NCBI RefSeq assembly: GCF_001045455.1
Contig: NZ_LFNE01000009.1
Location: 62,001 to 126,000 of the forward strand
Source of the DNA: Chryseobacterium sp. FH2
Lineage (GTDB): Bacteria > Bacteroidota > Bacteroidia > Flavobacteriales > Weeksellaceae
Direction of reading: 5' to 3'
DNA: 64,000 nucleotides
Under the pieces are notes generated by a model. It was given only the letters and a program-made list of their open reading frames with translations. It searched no databases and was not told the origin of the DNA. This document shows, in pieces, positions 1 through 8,796 of this stretch. Every line of letters begins with the position of its first letter. Within the stretch, counting starts at the first letter, position 1. The translations under genes and the position numbers were made by a program.

Positions 1-1
1 C

Positions 2-541
2 AAAAAGGTAATGCTAATGTCGATGTTGGCTTGGGTTCTTAGATTTGCATTTTTTGCATACGGAGTTCCTGAAGGATACGGTTTAAGTTTGATTATTCTT
101 TCTTGCATCGTTTACGGTATGGCTTTCGATTTTTTCAATATTTCGGGATCACTTTTCGTTGAAACCACAACTGACAAAAAGATTCGTTCTTCTGCACAAG
201 GCTTGTTTATGATGATGACAAACGGTTTTGGAGCTGTTTTCGGAAGTTATGCTGCGGGCTGGGCTATTGATAAATTCTTTACTTACAGATTTACAACAGT
301 AACAGATTTGTCAGCGTATTTGGAAACAACCCCAGATAATCCTACTTTCTTGGAAATCTTAAAAAAAAGCTTCAATTCTGCGGTAAATCCGGATGGTACT
401 TTATCATCAATTGTAATGGTAAAAGACTGGCATAATATCTGGCTTTCTTTTGCTGCTTATGCATTGGTTTTAGCCGTTCTGTTTGCTATTTTATTCAGAC
501 ATAAGCATAATCCGGAAGAAGTCTCTTCTGTGAGCCATTAA
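2..541 (+). CDS. MFS nucleoside permease-like transporter, C-terminal part (5' truncated by window)
   Basis: The reading frame is open from the first bases of the window, so the N-terminal half lies outside it. About 179 residues are visible. They form roughly five hydrophobic segments, including the stretch YGMAFDFFNISGSLFVE and a following GLFMMMTNGFGAVFGSYAAG helix. Both are characteristic of the NupG/XapB nucleoside:H+ symporter branch of the major facilitator superfamily. The last membrane segment ends in a short charged tail (RHKHNPEE). It is probably an inner-membrane importer of nucleosides. The family call rests on the C-terminal half only, so the substrate is inferred. A strong hairpin terminator follows 23 bases after the stop. 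Confidence 0.75.
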   Translation, partial: KKVMLMSMLAWVLRFAFFAYGVPEGYGLSLIILSCIVYGMAFDFFNISGSLFVETTTDKKIRSSAQGLFMMMTNGFGAVFGSYAAGWAIDKFFTYRFTTVTDLSAYLETTPDNPTFLEILKKSFNSAVNPDGTLSSIVMVKDWHNIWLSFAAYALVLAVLFAILFRHKHNPEEVSSVSH

Positions 542-563
542 TTTATTTGATTATTAAAATTAC

Positions 564-594
564 ATTGCATTTTCCAAAGAAAGTGCAATTTTTT
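564..594 (+). terminator. Intrinsic terminator of the MFS gene
   Basis: Eleven-base arms (ATTGCATTTTC and GAAAGTGCAAT, one G-T wobble) surround the loop CAAA and run into a T tract. It ends the transporter transcript. Confidence 0.75.
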
Positions 595-961
595 ATAATC
601 AAGCAACCAATTGAAATATTTTTCATCTTATAGATAGAGAACTTAGAGAGGGCTTTATTTTGACAAAAAACAAGACCATAAGGCTCAAAAGGCACTTTAC
701 AAAATGTTTTTGGCTAAAATACCCCATAGCAAATTAGCAATAGGTTACGGTAGGATTTATTTGTTTATTCAAAAAGATGTAATACATGCATTTAATAATA
801 AATGCTCAGCTAAAGAAGGAATACGGATTGCAAATTGGTCTTGAAATCGCAAATGTATATTTTAAAATAATTAAGTAATTGATTTTTTTATTGTGAAATT
901 GTTAAATTTATGACAATTATTTTAAAGCTAACAATTGTTTGGATATAAATAAATAGATTTT
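595..961. other. Intergenic region without a recognisable gene
   Basis: Nearly 370 bases of AT-rich sequence. The longest frame is a 46-codon ORF (704-844, plus strand) with no TAnnTTTG motif and no recognised family. It may be a decayed gene, but nothing supports translation. Confidence 0.4.
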
Positions 962-993
962 AAAACACACTGTTTTTAAGTGTGTTTTTTTTT
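962..993 (+). terminator. Hairpin with long T tract just upstream of the small membrane protein gene
   Basis: Arms AAAACACACT and AGTGTGTTTT enclose a 7-base loop, followed by an unbroken T run. It looks like an intrinsic terminator, yet the nearest upstream plus-strand gene ends 420 bases before and already has one. It may therefore end an unannotated RNA, or act as a leader hairpin for the gene at 1017. Confidence 0.6.
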
Positions 994-1016
994 GTATTTT
1001 GGCACTTTATAGAGAG

Positions 1017-1406
1017 ATGAAAAATATTCAGTTATTTGGATTATTATTGGTTGTTGTGGGTAGTTTTTTGCCTTTGGTACACGTACCCATAATCGGGAAT
1101 TGGAATTATTGGAAGCTGGATCATTATCTGGCTATTGCCTGCTGGATTTTCTCGGCTTGCGCCTTGTTCGGAATTGTGAATAATGAAAAGAAAATTACGA
1201 GAACATTTGCTGTTCTTTTAATTTTACTGTTCATTTTTACATTAATTGCAGTTAAAATTCAGTCATTGGATTATTTCAGCTTTTTACCATTTAAATCATG
1301 GAGAAAAACTCTTGCGGGGGTTGTAAAATTGAGATGGGGATGGTTCTTCGAATTTTTGGGAGCATTCTTAATGATTTTTTCAAAAAGTAATAACAAAAAA
1401 ATATAA
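1017..1406 (+). CDS. Small polytopic membrane protein, function unknown
   Basis: A 129-residue protein with four predicted membrane helices (about residues 5-22, 37-57, 66-86 and 106-122) and a lysine-rich end. I start it at the ATG at 1017. An in-frame TTG 18 bases upstream sits inside the leader next to the hairpin tail and is less likely. No conserved domain is recognised. It lies 9 bases from the next gene and probably shares its transcript. Nothing indicates a substrate or partner. Confidence 0.6.
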   Translation: MKNIQLFGLLLVVVGSFLPLVHVPIIGNWNYWKLDHYLAIACWIFSACALFGIVNNEKKITRTFAVLLILLFIFTLIAVKIQSLDYFSFLPFKSWRKTLAGVVKLRWGWFFEFLGAFLMIFSKSNNKKI

Positions 1407-1415
1407 ACACAACAT

Positions 1416-1844
1416 ATGAAGCTATTAAGTTTATTTGCCATTGTTTTTTCTTCCTTAGTTTTTTCTCAGACTAAAGGTCAGAAAGCAGCAGCTCAGGCAA
1501 AACCTGTGGACAACCCGGTAAAGTGCAGTAATATAAAAGAGGGAACGTTTTTACGTATCAATTATCCCAAGAATCTTTGGTATATGACTGTGAAGGATAA
1601 TATTCAGACGGAATATTATAATGATGGTAAAGATTTTATAAAATCAAGCATTGTTTTTGTGGACGAATGTAATTATAAATTAATTGTCCTTGAAAAAACA
1701 GAACAGAGCAATCCTATCAAAGTCGGTGATGTTTTTAGTAATACAGTAATTGCAACACAGGATAATTATATAAAAATAAATTCTCAGCTGAATGGCGAGA
1801 AATTCGATTTGGTTTTAATGAAAGCTAAAGAAAATAAAAAATAA
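1416..1844 (+). CDS. Secreted hypothetical protein
   Basis: A 142-residue protein with a clear Sec signal peptide (hydrophobic core after MKLL, probable cleavage near FSQ at residues 16-18). The mature part has two cysteines (in VKCSNIK and VDECNYK) that could form a disulphide in the periplasm. The centre alternates short hydrophobic and polar stretches, suggesting a small beta-rich fold. It follows the membrane protein gene by 9 bases, so the two are probably co-transcribed. I do not recognise the family and infer no function beyond export. Confidence 0.6.
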   Translation: MKLLSLFAIVFSSLVFSQTKGQKAAAQAKPVDNPVKCSNIKEGTFLRINYPKNLWYMTVKDNIQTEYYNDGKDFIKSSIVFVDECNYKLIVLEKTEQSNPIKVGDVFSNTVIATQDNYIKINSQLNGEKFDLVLMKAKENKK

Positions 1845-1903
1845 AACTGTAAGTGAAGCCGAAAGGAATCATTGAGTTAAAAAATTAAAAATAGAATTAT
1901 AAA

Positions 1904-3082
1904 ATGAAAGAAGTATTCATCGTTTCCGCGGTAAGAACTCCGATTGGAAGTTTCTTGGGAAGTTTATCAACGGTTCCTGCTACAAAATTAGGTTCTGTTG
2001 CTGTAAAAGGAGCATTAGATAAAATTGGTTTAGATCCCAAAAACATTCAGGAAATCTATATGGGAAATGTTTTACAGGCGGGTGAAGGACAGGCACCGGC
2101 CCGTCAGGTTGCCCTTGGAGCTGGTCTTTCTATCGAAACACCCTCTACTACAGTAAACAAAGTTTGTGCTTCAGGAATGAAGGCCGTGACTATGGCTGCA
2201 CAGGCTATCAAAGCTGGCGACGCAGATGTAATTGTTGCCGGGGGTATGGAAAATATGTCTGCCGTTCCTCACTATTATAACGCAAGAAACGCTACAAAAT
2301 TAGGTGATGTGAAAATGCAGGACGGAATGGTTTTAGATGGTCTTACAGACGTTTACAACAAAGTTCATATGGGAGTTTGTGCAGAAAAATGTGCGACTGA
2401 TTATAGCATTACAAGAGAAGAGCAGGATAATTTCGCCATTGAATCTTATAAAAGATCTGCGAAGGCTTGGAGTGAAGGAAAATTCAATGATGAGGTTGTA
2501 CCGGTATCAATTCCTCAAAGAAAAGGAGATCCAATCGTTTTTGCTGAAGATGAAGAATACAAAGCAGTAAACTTCGACAGGCTTCCTACTTTACCGACGG
2601 TTTTCAAAAAAGAGGAAGGGACAGTAACGGCTGCAAATGCTTCTACACTTAATGACGGAGCTTCTGCATTAATTCTTGTTTCCAAAGAAAAAATGGAAGA
2701 ATTAGGCCTTACCCCTTTAGCTAAAATTGTTTCTTATGCAGATGCTGCCCAGGAGCCTGAAAACTTTACAACCGCACCTGCAAAAGCCTTACCAATTGCT
2801 CTTAAAAAGGCAGGTTTAGAGCTTACAGACATTGATTTCTTCGAGTTTAACGAAGCTTTCTCCGTGGTTGGTTTGGCAAATAACAAAATTTTAGGTTTAG
2901 ATGCTTCTAAAGTAAACGTAAATGGCGGAGCAGTGGCTATTGGTCATCCACTTGGAAGTTCTGGTTCCAGAATTATTGTAACTCTGATTAATGTTTTAAA
3001 GCAAAACAATGCAAAATATGGTGCTGCAGCTATCTGTAATGGCGGTGGTGGCGCTTCTGCTATTGTTATTGAAAATATGTAA
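1904..3082 (+). CDS. Acetyl-CoA C-acyltransferase (thiolase)
   Basis: A 392-residue thiolase, full length for the family. It catalyses reversible Claisen condensation or thiolysis between acetyl-CoA and acyl-CoA in the cytoplasm. The acyl-carrying cysteine is Cys88 in VCASGMKAV. The catalytic histidine is in GHPLGSSG (about residue 348), and the second cysteine is in CNGGGGAS (about residue 378). The biosynthetic (AtoB/PhaA, feeding mevalonate) and degradative (FadA) forms cannot be separated by motif alone. A mevalonate-kinase-like gene 2.5 kb downstream makes a biosynthetic role possible. It has its own terminator at 3107. The call as a thiolase is secure, but the exact role is inferred. 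Confidence 0.93.
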   Translation: MKEVFIVSAVRTPIGSFLGSLSTVPATKLGSVAVKGALDKIGLDPKNIQEIYMGNVLQAGEGQAPARQVALGAGLSIETPSTTVNKVCASGMKAVTMAAQAIKAGDADVIVAGGMENMSAVPHYYNARNATKLGDVKMQDGMVLDGLTDVYNKVHMGVCAEKCATDYSITREEQDNFAIESYKRSAKAWSEGKFNDEVVPVSIPQRKGDPIVFAEDEEYKAVNFDRLPTLPTVFKKEEGTVTAANASTLNDGASALILVSKEKMEELGLTPLAKIVSYADAAQEPENFTTAPAKALPIALKKAGLELTDIDFFEFNEAFSVVGLANNKILGLDASKVNVNGGAVAIGHPLGSSGSRIIVTLINVLKQNNAKYGAAAICNGGGGASAIVIENM

Positions 3083-3106
3083 TAATTGTTTTAGTAAATT
3101 ATTTAT

Positions 3107-3139
3107 AAATCCGGAAGTCTAACGCTTTCGGATTTTTTG
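3107..3139 (+). terminator. Intrinsic terminator of the thiolase gene
   Basis: AAATCCGGA pairs with TTTCGGATTT around a short loop and is followed by a T-rich tail. Confidence 0.7.
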
Positions 3140-3296
3140 TTTTTTTTTAATATTTAAAACTTATAAGGGTTCAGCATGACATCATGAGATCTGCTTCACC
3201 GGCAAAATCACCGGTAGAAATTGAACTTAAATTTTAACTAAACAATAAATGTTTGATGAAAGAAAATAAAAACCTCTGAATATTCAATGGTTTTTT

Positions 3297-3304
3297 TATT
3301 TTTG
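3297..3304 (+). promoter_or_regulatory. -7 element for the UMF1 transporter gene
   Basis: TATTTTTG matches TAnnTTTG, 20 bases before the ATG at 3325. No convincing -33 TTG is seen at the expected distance. Confidence 0.5.
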
Positions 3305-3324
3305 TGTACTAATATTTATTTGAA

Positions 3325-4815
3325 ATGTCTGAAATTGATAATCAACAACCTAGGAATATAAAGAATAATCCAAAGATAATGAAAGCCTGGGCTGTTTATG
3401 ACTGGGCAAATTCTGTTTATTCCCTGGTAATTACCTCTACTATTTTCCCTATTTACTATTCTATCCTTACCACAGCTTACGAAAAGAAAGAATACGTAGC
3501 TGAAACTAAAAAATGGATTGATGTTCCGGTAAGACACATGATTAAAATTTTCGGAAAAGAATATCAGCCGGATGCGGTTTACGGATATTCTTTAACGATA
3601 TCTTTTTTAATTGTGGTTTTCCTTTCACCGTTTTTGTCTTCTCTGGCAGATACCATTGGGAATAAGAAATCTTTCTTACAGTTTTTCTGTTATTTAGGAG
3701 CCACTTCTTGTATGGGACTGGCAATGTTTACGGGGATGCACAATGTATTTTTAGGCCTTCTTTTCAGTATTACAGCGAGCGTAGGATTCTGGGGAAGTTT
3801 AGTATTCTATAACTCATTTTTGCCGGATATTGCGACTCGGGACAAGCAGGATGCACTTTCTGCAAAAGGCTATGTTTACGGATATATAGGTTCTGTAGTT
3901 TTGGTAGTAATTTGTTTGGTATTAATTCAGGTTTTTGCTAAAGGTGCAGCTCAACAGTTATTGTTTACAAGAATCAGTTTCTTGTTAACAGGGGCTTGGT
4001 GGTTTGGTTTTTCTCAGTATACTTTCAAACATCTTCCTCAATTTGGAGATGTGAAAGATAAACTTCCAAAAGATTTAGTATTGTTAAATTATAAAAATAT
4101 TTTCAAAAAACATGCTGAGCAGGGTGGTTTTTTTGAAGTTTTTAAAGATAATTTAAGCTTTTATAAAGACATTGCAAAAGAAAGTTTCCATGAGTTGTTC
4201 AAAGTAGGAAATGAATTATTTAAAGATAAAAATTTGAAATTCTTCCTCTCAAGCTTCTTCTTTTACAGTGTTGGTATGCAGACGATTTTTCTTATGGCAA
4301 CATTATTTGGGAAAAGCGAAATAAACCTTGCTCAGGATAAATTAATAGGAACACTTTTGGTGATTCAGATTGAAGCTATCATAGGAGCTGTTATTTTCTC
4401 AAGATTATCTAAAAGAATTGGTAATAAAAACGTAATTTCTATCGCTATTGTATTGTGGATTGTAGCTTGTATCTGGGCTTTTTTCCTGAATAAAGAAAAT
4501 CCTACGGTAGAGTACCAGTTTTACGGAGTAGCAGCGGTTGTGGGGCTTGTAATGGGGGGGCTTCAGGCGATGTCAAGGTCTACATATTCAAAACTTCTTC
4601 CGGAAGATTCTATGGAAAACACAACTTTTTTCAGCTTTTATGACGTTTTGGAAAAGCTGGCAATCATTTTAGGAACATTTATTTTTGCAACGCTGATTGA
4701 GCATTTTAATAATATGCGTATTGCAGCACTTTCAATGACGATATTTTTCGCAGTTGGATTGGTTTTAATTCGATTCCTAAAAGTAAAAATGTTGAAAGAC
4801 AGAGATACTTTATAA
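3325..4815 (+). CDS. MFS transporter, UMF1 (Atg22-like) family
   Basis: A 496-residue inner-membrane protein with about 12 hydrophobic helices and a long cytoplasmic loop around residues 240-300. The opening KAWAVYDWANSVYSLVI, the early PIYYS and the later QAMSRSTYSKLLPE are signatures of the UMF1/Atg22-type major facilitators, which are related to vacuolar amino-acid effluxers in yeast. The bacterial substrate is not established. It is a single-gene transcription unit, with a TAnnTTTG motif 20 bases upstream and a strong terminator 20 bases downstream. The family call is good and the substrate unknown. Confidence 0.85.
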   Translation: MSEIDNQQPRNIKNNPKIMKAWAVYDWANSVYSLVITSTIFPIYYSILTTAYEKKEYVAETKKWIDVPVRHMIKIFGKEYQPDAVYGYSLTISFLIVVFLSPFLSSLADTIGNKKSFLQFFCYLGATSCMGLAMFTGMHNVFLGLLFSITASVGFWGSLVFYNSFLPDIATRDKQDALSAKGYVYGYIGSVVLVVICLVLIQVFAKGAAQQLLFTRISFLLTGAWWFGFSQYTFKHLPQFGDVKDKLPKDLVLLNYKNIFKKHAEQGGFFEVFKDNLSFYKDIAKESFHELFKVGNELFKDKNLKFFLSSFFFYSVGMQTIFLMATLFGKSEINLAQDKLIGTLLVIQIEAIIGAVIFSRLSKRIGNKNVISIAIVLWIVACIWAFFLNKENPTVEYQFYGVAAVVGLVMGGLQAMSRSTYSKLLPEDSMENTTFFSFYDVLEKLAIILGTFIFATLIEHFNNMRIAALSMTIFFAVGLVLIRFLKVKMLKDRDTL

Positions 4816-4835
4816 AAAAATTAAATACTTATAAA

Positions 4836-4866
4836 AAAGACGTTAAGCAATTGACGTCTTTTTTTC
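4836..4866 (+). terminator. Intrinsic terminator of the UMF1 transporter gene
   Basis: AAAGACGTTAA pairs with TTGACGTCTTT (one mismatch) around GCAA, followed by a T run. Confidence 0.8.
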
Positions 4867-4882
4867 TCTCTATTAAATCTAA

Positions 4883-5347
4883 TTAAATATCTCATTAATT
4901 AGATTAAAGCCGGTTCGCTGGGTGTATATATACAATGGTCCATCCACAAGCTCGCCATTATTTGCAAACGGAAATAACTTAACGGGAACCGCATTGCCTG
5001 GAACATTTACATCGACTCATCCTTCGGGAGCAATTACAGTAAAATTTGTTTCGGATCCGGGAGTTAATGATTTGGGTTGGCAAGCCAGTTTCTCTTGTGC
5101 TGTTCTAGGAGTTGAAGATACTGTCGGAATATATCCAAATCCTGCCAAAACAATGATTACTATTTCATCTAAAGAGAATTTAAAATCATATAAAATCTTT
5201 GATGCGTCAGGCAGATTGATAACTTCAGCTTCTTCATTAAAGGGAAATAATGCGGAGGTCAATCTTTCTTCGGTTCAGACCGGAAATTATGTAATTACTG
5301 TAGAGACTGAAAAGCAAACGGTAACTAAGAAATTAATCAAACAATAG
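4883..5347 (+). pseudogene. 3' remnant of a type IX-secreted protein (CUB-like end plus T9SS sorting domain)
   Basis: The frame opens after a stop at 4880 and lacks any signal peptide. A GTG at 4922 would start in the middle of a domain. The first part (YIYNGPSTSSPLF, ending GWQASFSC) is the end of a CUB-like beta-sandwich. The last 75 residues are a typical type A sorting domain of the Por secretion system: YPNPA, then IFDASGRLI, then NYVITVET and a final KLIKQ. Normal cargo proteins carry these after a signal peptide and a large N-terminal domain, which are absent. I therefore read this as the tail of a gene whose 5' part was deleted. It sits directly after a terminator and has no promoter motif. 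Confidence 0.8.
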
Positions 5348-5366
5348 TTTTATTCAAATACATGGT

Positions 5367-5395
5367 AAAAAAGCCTGATTAATTCGGTTTTTTTT
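5367..5395 (+). terminator. Weak terminator after the T9SS remnant
   Basis: AAAAAGCC and GGTTTTTT face each other across an imperfect stem and run into a T tract. Confidence 0.4.
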
Positions 5396-5513
5396 GTTAA
5401 TTTTAAAATAATAATAAGGGTTTTTAATATTTAATTAAAACCTTTAAAGGTATTTTCGTTAAAATTTGTTAGAATTCGGCTTGAATTTTGCTTATATTCA
5501 GCGGAATAATTTT

Positions 5514-5521
5514 TAACTTTG
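5514..5521 (+). promoter_or_regulatory. -7 element for the GHMP kinase gene
   Basis: TAACTTTG matches TAnnTTTG and lies 20 bases before the ATG at 5542. It rules out the longer in-frame start at 5488, which would lie upstream of the transcript. Confidence 0.6.
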
Positions 5522-5541
5522 CAAAAAGATTTATTGTCAAG

Positions 5542-6468
5542 ATGACGAACCCTCTATTTTACGCAAAAATAATTCTTTTCGGAGAATACGGAATGATAGA
5601 AGACTCTCAAGGTCTTGTAGTTCCATATAGCTTCTACAAAGGAACTTTAAAATTCTCGGATTCAGGCTCCGAATTTGAAAAAAAATCAAACGAACATTTG
5701 CAAAAGTATTCAGATTTTCTTGAAAATTTAGACCTTCCTGCAGACTTCAAATTAAACGTACAAAAATTTAAACAAGATATTTCAAACGGACTTTTCTTTG
5801 ATTCTAATATTCCGCAGGGATATGGAGTGGGAAGTTCCGGAGCATTGGTTGCTGCTATTTTCGAAAAATATTCGTTGAGCAAGCACAATCCTGAGAATAT
5901 TTCTAAAGATAATTTAAAGAGCTTAAAAGCTGTTTTTGGCGAAATGGAAAGTTATTTCCATGGTAAAAGTTCAGGAATGGATCCTTTAATCTGTTATATG
6001 AATCTTCCGATTCTCATCGAAAACAGAGAAAATTTAGATAAAGTTTCCATTCCGGAAGGGGAAGAAGGAAAGGGGGCTATTTTCTTGATTGATTCAGGAA
6101 TGACAGGTGAAACAGGACCAATGATTCAGATTTTCTTTGAAAAAATGAAGACGGAAGGTTTCAGAAAAACATTGAAAGAAGAGTTTATTCGTTATAATAA
6201 TGCCTGCATTGATTCTTTCCTTAAAAAAGACATGAATCCTTTCTTCAGAAACCTGAAAAAGCTTTCTCATTGGGCTTACGAACATTTCCGTCCGATGATT
6301 CCCGAGAGTATTTTCAATATATGGAAAAAAGGGTTAGATTCTAATGCTTATTATTTGAAGCTCTGCGGAAGCGGCGGCGGCGGGTATATTTTAGGTTTCA
6401 CTAGAGATTACGAGAAGGCTGAAAAAATGCTTGACGGTTTCCAAAAAGAAGTAATTTACAGATTTTAA
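5542..6468 (+). CDS. GHMP kinase, mevalonate kinase-like
   Basis: A 308-residue cytoplasmic kinase of the GHMP superfamily. It opens with AKIILFGEYG, which is motif 1 of mevalonate kinases. The ATP loop PQGYGVGSSGA is at residues 91-101, the GKSSGMDPL segment with the likely catalytic Asp is near residue 155, and the third motif LCGSGGGG is near the end. The expected reaction is phosphorylation of mevalonate in isoprenoid synthesis. The gene is followed 10 bases later by a UbiA prenyltransferase, which uses isoprenoid diphosphates, and this supports the assignment. The start was chosen from the promoter position. Phosphomevalonate kinase or another small-molecule kinase cannot be fully excluded. 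Confidence 0.8.
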   Translation: MTNPLFYAKIILFGEYGMIEDSQGLVVPYSFYKGTLKFSDSGSEFEKKSNEHLQKYSDFLENLDLPADFKLNVQKFKQDISNGLFFDSNIPQGYGVGSSGALVAAIFEKYSLSKHNPENISKDNLKSLKAVFGEMESYFHGKSSGMDPLICYMNLPILIENRENLDKVSIPEGEEGKGAIFLIDSGMTGETGPMIQIFFEKMKTEGFRKTLKEEFIRYNNACIDSFLKKDMNPFFRNLKKLSHWAYEHFRPMIPESIFNIWKKGLDSNAYYLKLCGSGGGGYILGFTRDYEKAEKMLDGFQKEVIYRF

Positions 6469-6478
6469 ATACGTTGGA

Positions 6479-7408
6479 ATGAATTCTGAAAAAGAAACTT
6501 TCCAACAAAAAAATATTGCCCGGAAATCTCTATTTTACAGGCTGTCACAATTCGTAGGTTTCCTTTTGGGAGCTCGTGTTTTTGTAGCTGTTTTACTTAC
6601 TTTTGCTCTGTATGTTTCCACATTTTTCCTCTTTAATCAGGAGGAAAGTTTAAGAAAATTTGTTTTTGATTTTAAAGTTCACGGTATTATCTTCTGTACA
6701 GTTTTAACTATTTTGGCAGGCGGAATTATCAATCAGTTTTACGATTTTGAAAAAGATCATATTGTAAAACCTTTTAGAACAAGAATCCAAAGCTTTATTA
6801 AACAGAAATATTTCCTGTATGTTTACTTATTTTTAAGTATAATATCATTAGGGGTTGCATGGTTTATTTCTCATAGAGTATTTTTATTTTTTGTTATTTA
6901 CCAGTTTTTTATGTGGTTCTACAGCCATAAATTAAGCAGGATTTTAGTTTTAAATAATCTTACTTTTGTAAGCCTTACGTTATATCCCTTTTTCGGGATG
7001 ATGGTTTATTATGAAACTTTTTCATTAAAAGTTTTCTTAATGGCAATTTTCCTTTTTCTGATTCTTTTATGTATTGATATTGTGAAAGATACATTGACAA
7101 AGAGTGTTGATAAGGCTTTTGGATATACTACAATTCCTAACTACTATAAGAATAAAACTACAAAAATTATCATCATTTCTTTATTGATTTTTACCATGGC
7201 TGTTTCGATGAAATTAATTATCAGAACGGGGATTTCAGGTTTCATGGCTTATTATTTTTCAGGAGGATTGTTTGTGATGGTTGTTTGTATTTATCTGCTT
7301 TTAAATTTTTCCAGGAAAAGTAAATTTGTGACTCTCAATATTCTGAGATTTTGGGTTTTCGTTGGAATAATTGCCATGCTTTTAAGCGGAATCGAAGGTA
7401 ATTTGTAG
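6479..7408 (+). CDS. UbiA-family prenyltransferase (geranylgeranylglycerol-phosphate geranylgeranyltransferase-like)
   Basis: A 309-residue integral membrane protein with about eight helices. The first UbiA aspartate motif is Asn85-x3-Asp89-x3-Asp93 (NQFYDFEKD). The second appears as DIVKDTLTKSVD near residue 200. Members transfer a polyprenyl chain from its diphosphate to an acceptor at the membrane. This branch, found next to mevalonate kinase genes in flavobacteria, is usually annotated as geranylgeranylglycerol-phosphate geranylgeranyltransferase, a name borrowed from archaeal lipid synthesis. The bacterial acceptor is not proven. It is co-transcribed with the GHMP kinase (10-base gap). 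The other UbiA member in this window, menA, has a different motif set. Confidence 0.8.
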   Translation: MNSEKETFQQKNIARKSLFYRLSQFVGFLLGARVFVAVLLTFALYVSTFFLFNQEESLRKFVFDFKVHGIIFCTVLTILAGGIINQFYDFEKDHIVKPFRTRIQSFIKQKYFLYVYLFLSIISLGVAWFISHRVFLFFVIYQFFMWFYSHKLSRILVLNNLTFVSLTLYPFFGMMVYYETFSLKVFLMAIFLFLILLCIDIVKDTLTKSVDKAFGYTTIPNYYKNKTTKIIIISLLIFTMAVSMKLIIRTGISGFMAYYFSGGLFVMVVCIYLLLNFSRKSKFVTLNILRFWVFVGIIAMLLSGIEGNL

Positions 7409-7439
7409 AAAAATTTCTTTAAAAACACTAAGGTTTTCT

Positions 7440-7447
7440 TACCTTTG
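7440..7447 (+). promoter_or_regulatory. -7 element for the proline dehydrogenase gene
   Basis: TACCTTTG is an exact TAnnTTTG match, 26 bases before the ATG at 7474. Confidence 0.6.
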
Positions 7448-7473
7448 CGGAACCTTAAATTTATATAAAAGTA

Positions 7474-8643
7474 ATGCCCATTTTTAACGATACTAAAGTT
7501 GCATTCGCAGATAAATCTGATGCACAGTTAAAGAAAGCGTATTGGATGTTCAAAATGATCGAGCAGCCTTCACTTACAAAAATTGGAACTTCTGTTCTTA
7601 ATTTCACTGTTCATAATGATTTTCCTTTCGTTACCGGAATTGTAAAAAACACTTTGTTTGAGCAGTTTTGCGGTGGTGAAACACGTGAAGAAAGTATGAA
7701 AGTTGTGAAACAGCTTTTCAAAAGAGGAGTTGGAAGTATTTTTGACTATTCTATAGAAGGCAAAGAAGATGAAGCCACTTTTGATGCTGTGTGTCAGGAA
7801 ATTAAAGATATCGTAAAATTTTCCGTAGGAAATCCTGCAATTCCTTTTATCGTTTTCAAACCTACAGCTTTTGGTAGAATTGACCTTTACGAAGCAGTTG
7901 GTAAAAATGCAGAGCTGACTTCCAGCCAGAAAGAAGAATGGAAAAGAGTTGTAAAAAGATTTGATGAGGTTTGTAAGCTTTGCCACGAAAATGATAAAAA
8001 AGTAATGGTAGATGCAGAGGAAACCTGGATGCAGGATGCTGCAGATCATCTTTGTGAAGAGATGATGGAGAAATACAATCAGGAAAAACCTATTGTTTGG
8101 AATACAATTCAAATGTATAGAACTGGAAGATTGGAATATATGGAAGCACATCTTCAAAGGGCAAGGGAGAAAGGTTATTTTATTGGTTATAAGATAGTCC
8201 GGGGGGCTTATATGGAAAAAGAAAGAGCAAGAGCTGCTGAAAAAGGATATGCAGATCCAATTCAGCCAAATAAAGATGCCTCTGATAAAAATTATAATGG
8301 AGGAATTGATTTTGTAATGGATCATTTAGATAAGGTTTCGGCATTCTTTGGAACTCATAATGAAATTTCTTCAGAGCTTGTAATGGATAAAATGAAAGGA
8401 AAAAACCTTGAAAATGGTAATCCGCATGTGTATTTTGGGCAGCTTTACGGAATGAGTGATAACATTACGTTTTATTTGTCTGATAAGGGCTATAATGTTG
8501 CTAAATACCTCCCTTACGGCCCCGTAAAAGATGTTGTTCCGTATCTTACAAGAAGAGCCCAGGAAAATACTTCTGTTGCCGGACAAACAGGTAGAGAGCT
8601 TGGTCTCATTAAGAAAGAATTAGAAAGAAGAAAAGGAAAATAA
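7474..8643 (+). CDS. Proline dehydrogenase
   Basis: A 389-residue monofunctional flavoenzyme that oxidises proline to pyrroline-5-carboxylate, passing electrons to the quinone pool. The TIM-barrel signatures are present: KVMVDAEET, IGYKIVRGAYMEKER and FFGTHNE, followed by GQLYGMSDN, YLPYGPVKDVVPYLTRRAQEN and the end. The length and order match stand-alone ProDH rather than the long bifunctional PutA; no aldehyde dehydrogenase domain follows. It has its own promoter motif and a strong terminator at 8661, so it is a single-gene unit. The menaquinone genes elsewhere in the window fit its respiratory link. Confidence 0.93.
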   Translation: MPIFNDTKVAFADKSDAQLKKAYWMFKMIEQPSLTKIGTSVLNFTVHNDFPFVTGIVKNTLFEQFCGGETREESMKVVKQLFKRGVGSIFDYSIEGKEDEATFDAVCQEIKDIVKFSVGNPAIPFIVFKPTAFGRIDLYEAVGKNAELTSSQKEEWKRVVKRFDEVCKLCHENDKKVMVDAEETWMQDAADHLCEEMMEKYNQEKPIVWNTIQMYRTGRLEYMEAHLQRAREKGYFIGYKIVRGAYMEKERARAAEKGYADPIQPNKDASDKNYNGGIDFVMDHLDKVSAFFGTHNEISSELVMDKMKGKNLENGNPHVYFGQLYGMSDNITFYLSDKGYNVAKYLPYGPVKDVVPYLTRRAQENTSVAGQTGRELGLIKKELERRKGK

Positions 8644-8660
8644 TCTTTTTTTCAAACTAA

Positions 8661-8692
8661 AAAGAGCTCTACCAATTAGTAGAGCTTTTTTT
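8661..8692 (+). terminator. Intrinsic terminator of the proline dehydrogenase gene
   Basis: AGCTCTAC and GTAGAGCT pair perfectly around a 6-base loop and are followed by seven T. Confidence 0.85.
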
Positions 8693-8796
8693 AGTTATTT
8701 ATAAATCGTAATTGATAATATTTATTCAGGTTATTTTAAATAATGATTATATAATATTAAATTAAATTTTTTATTGTGGATTTAGTATTAATTTTG

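Noticed and set aside
704..844. 46-codon ORF in the first intergenic region
   Set aside because: No promoter motif, no family resemblance and no sign of coding bias. It is mentioned only in the intergenic entry.
7570..8325. 251-codon minus-strand ORF inside proline dehydrogenase
   Set aside because: It is antisense to an intact, well-recognised gene; the long frame follows from AT-rich codon bias on the other strand.
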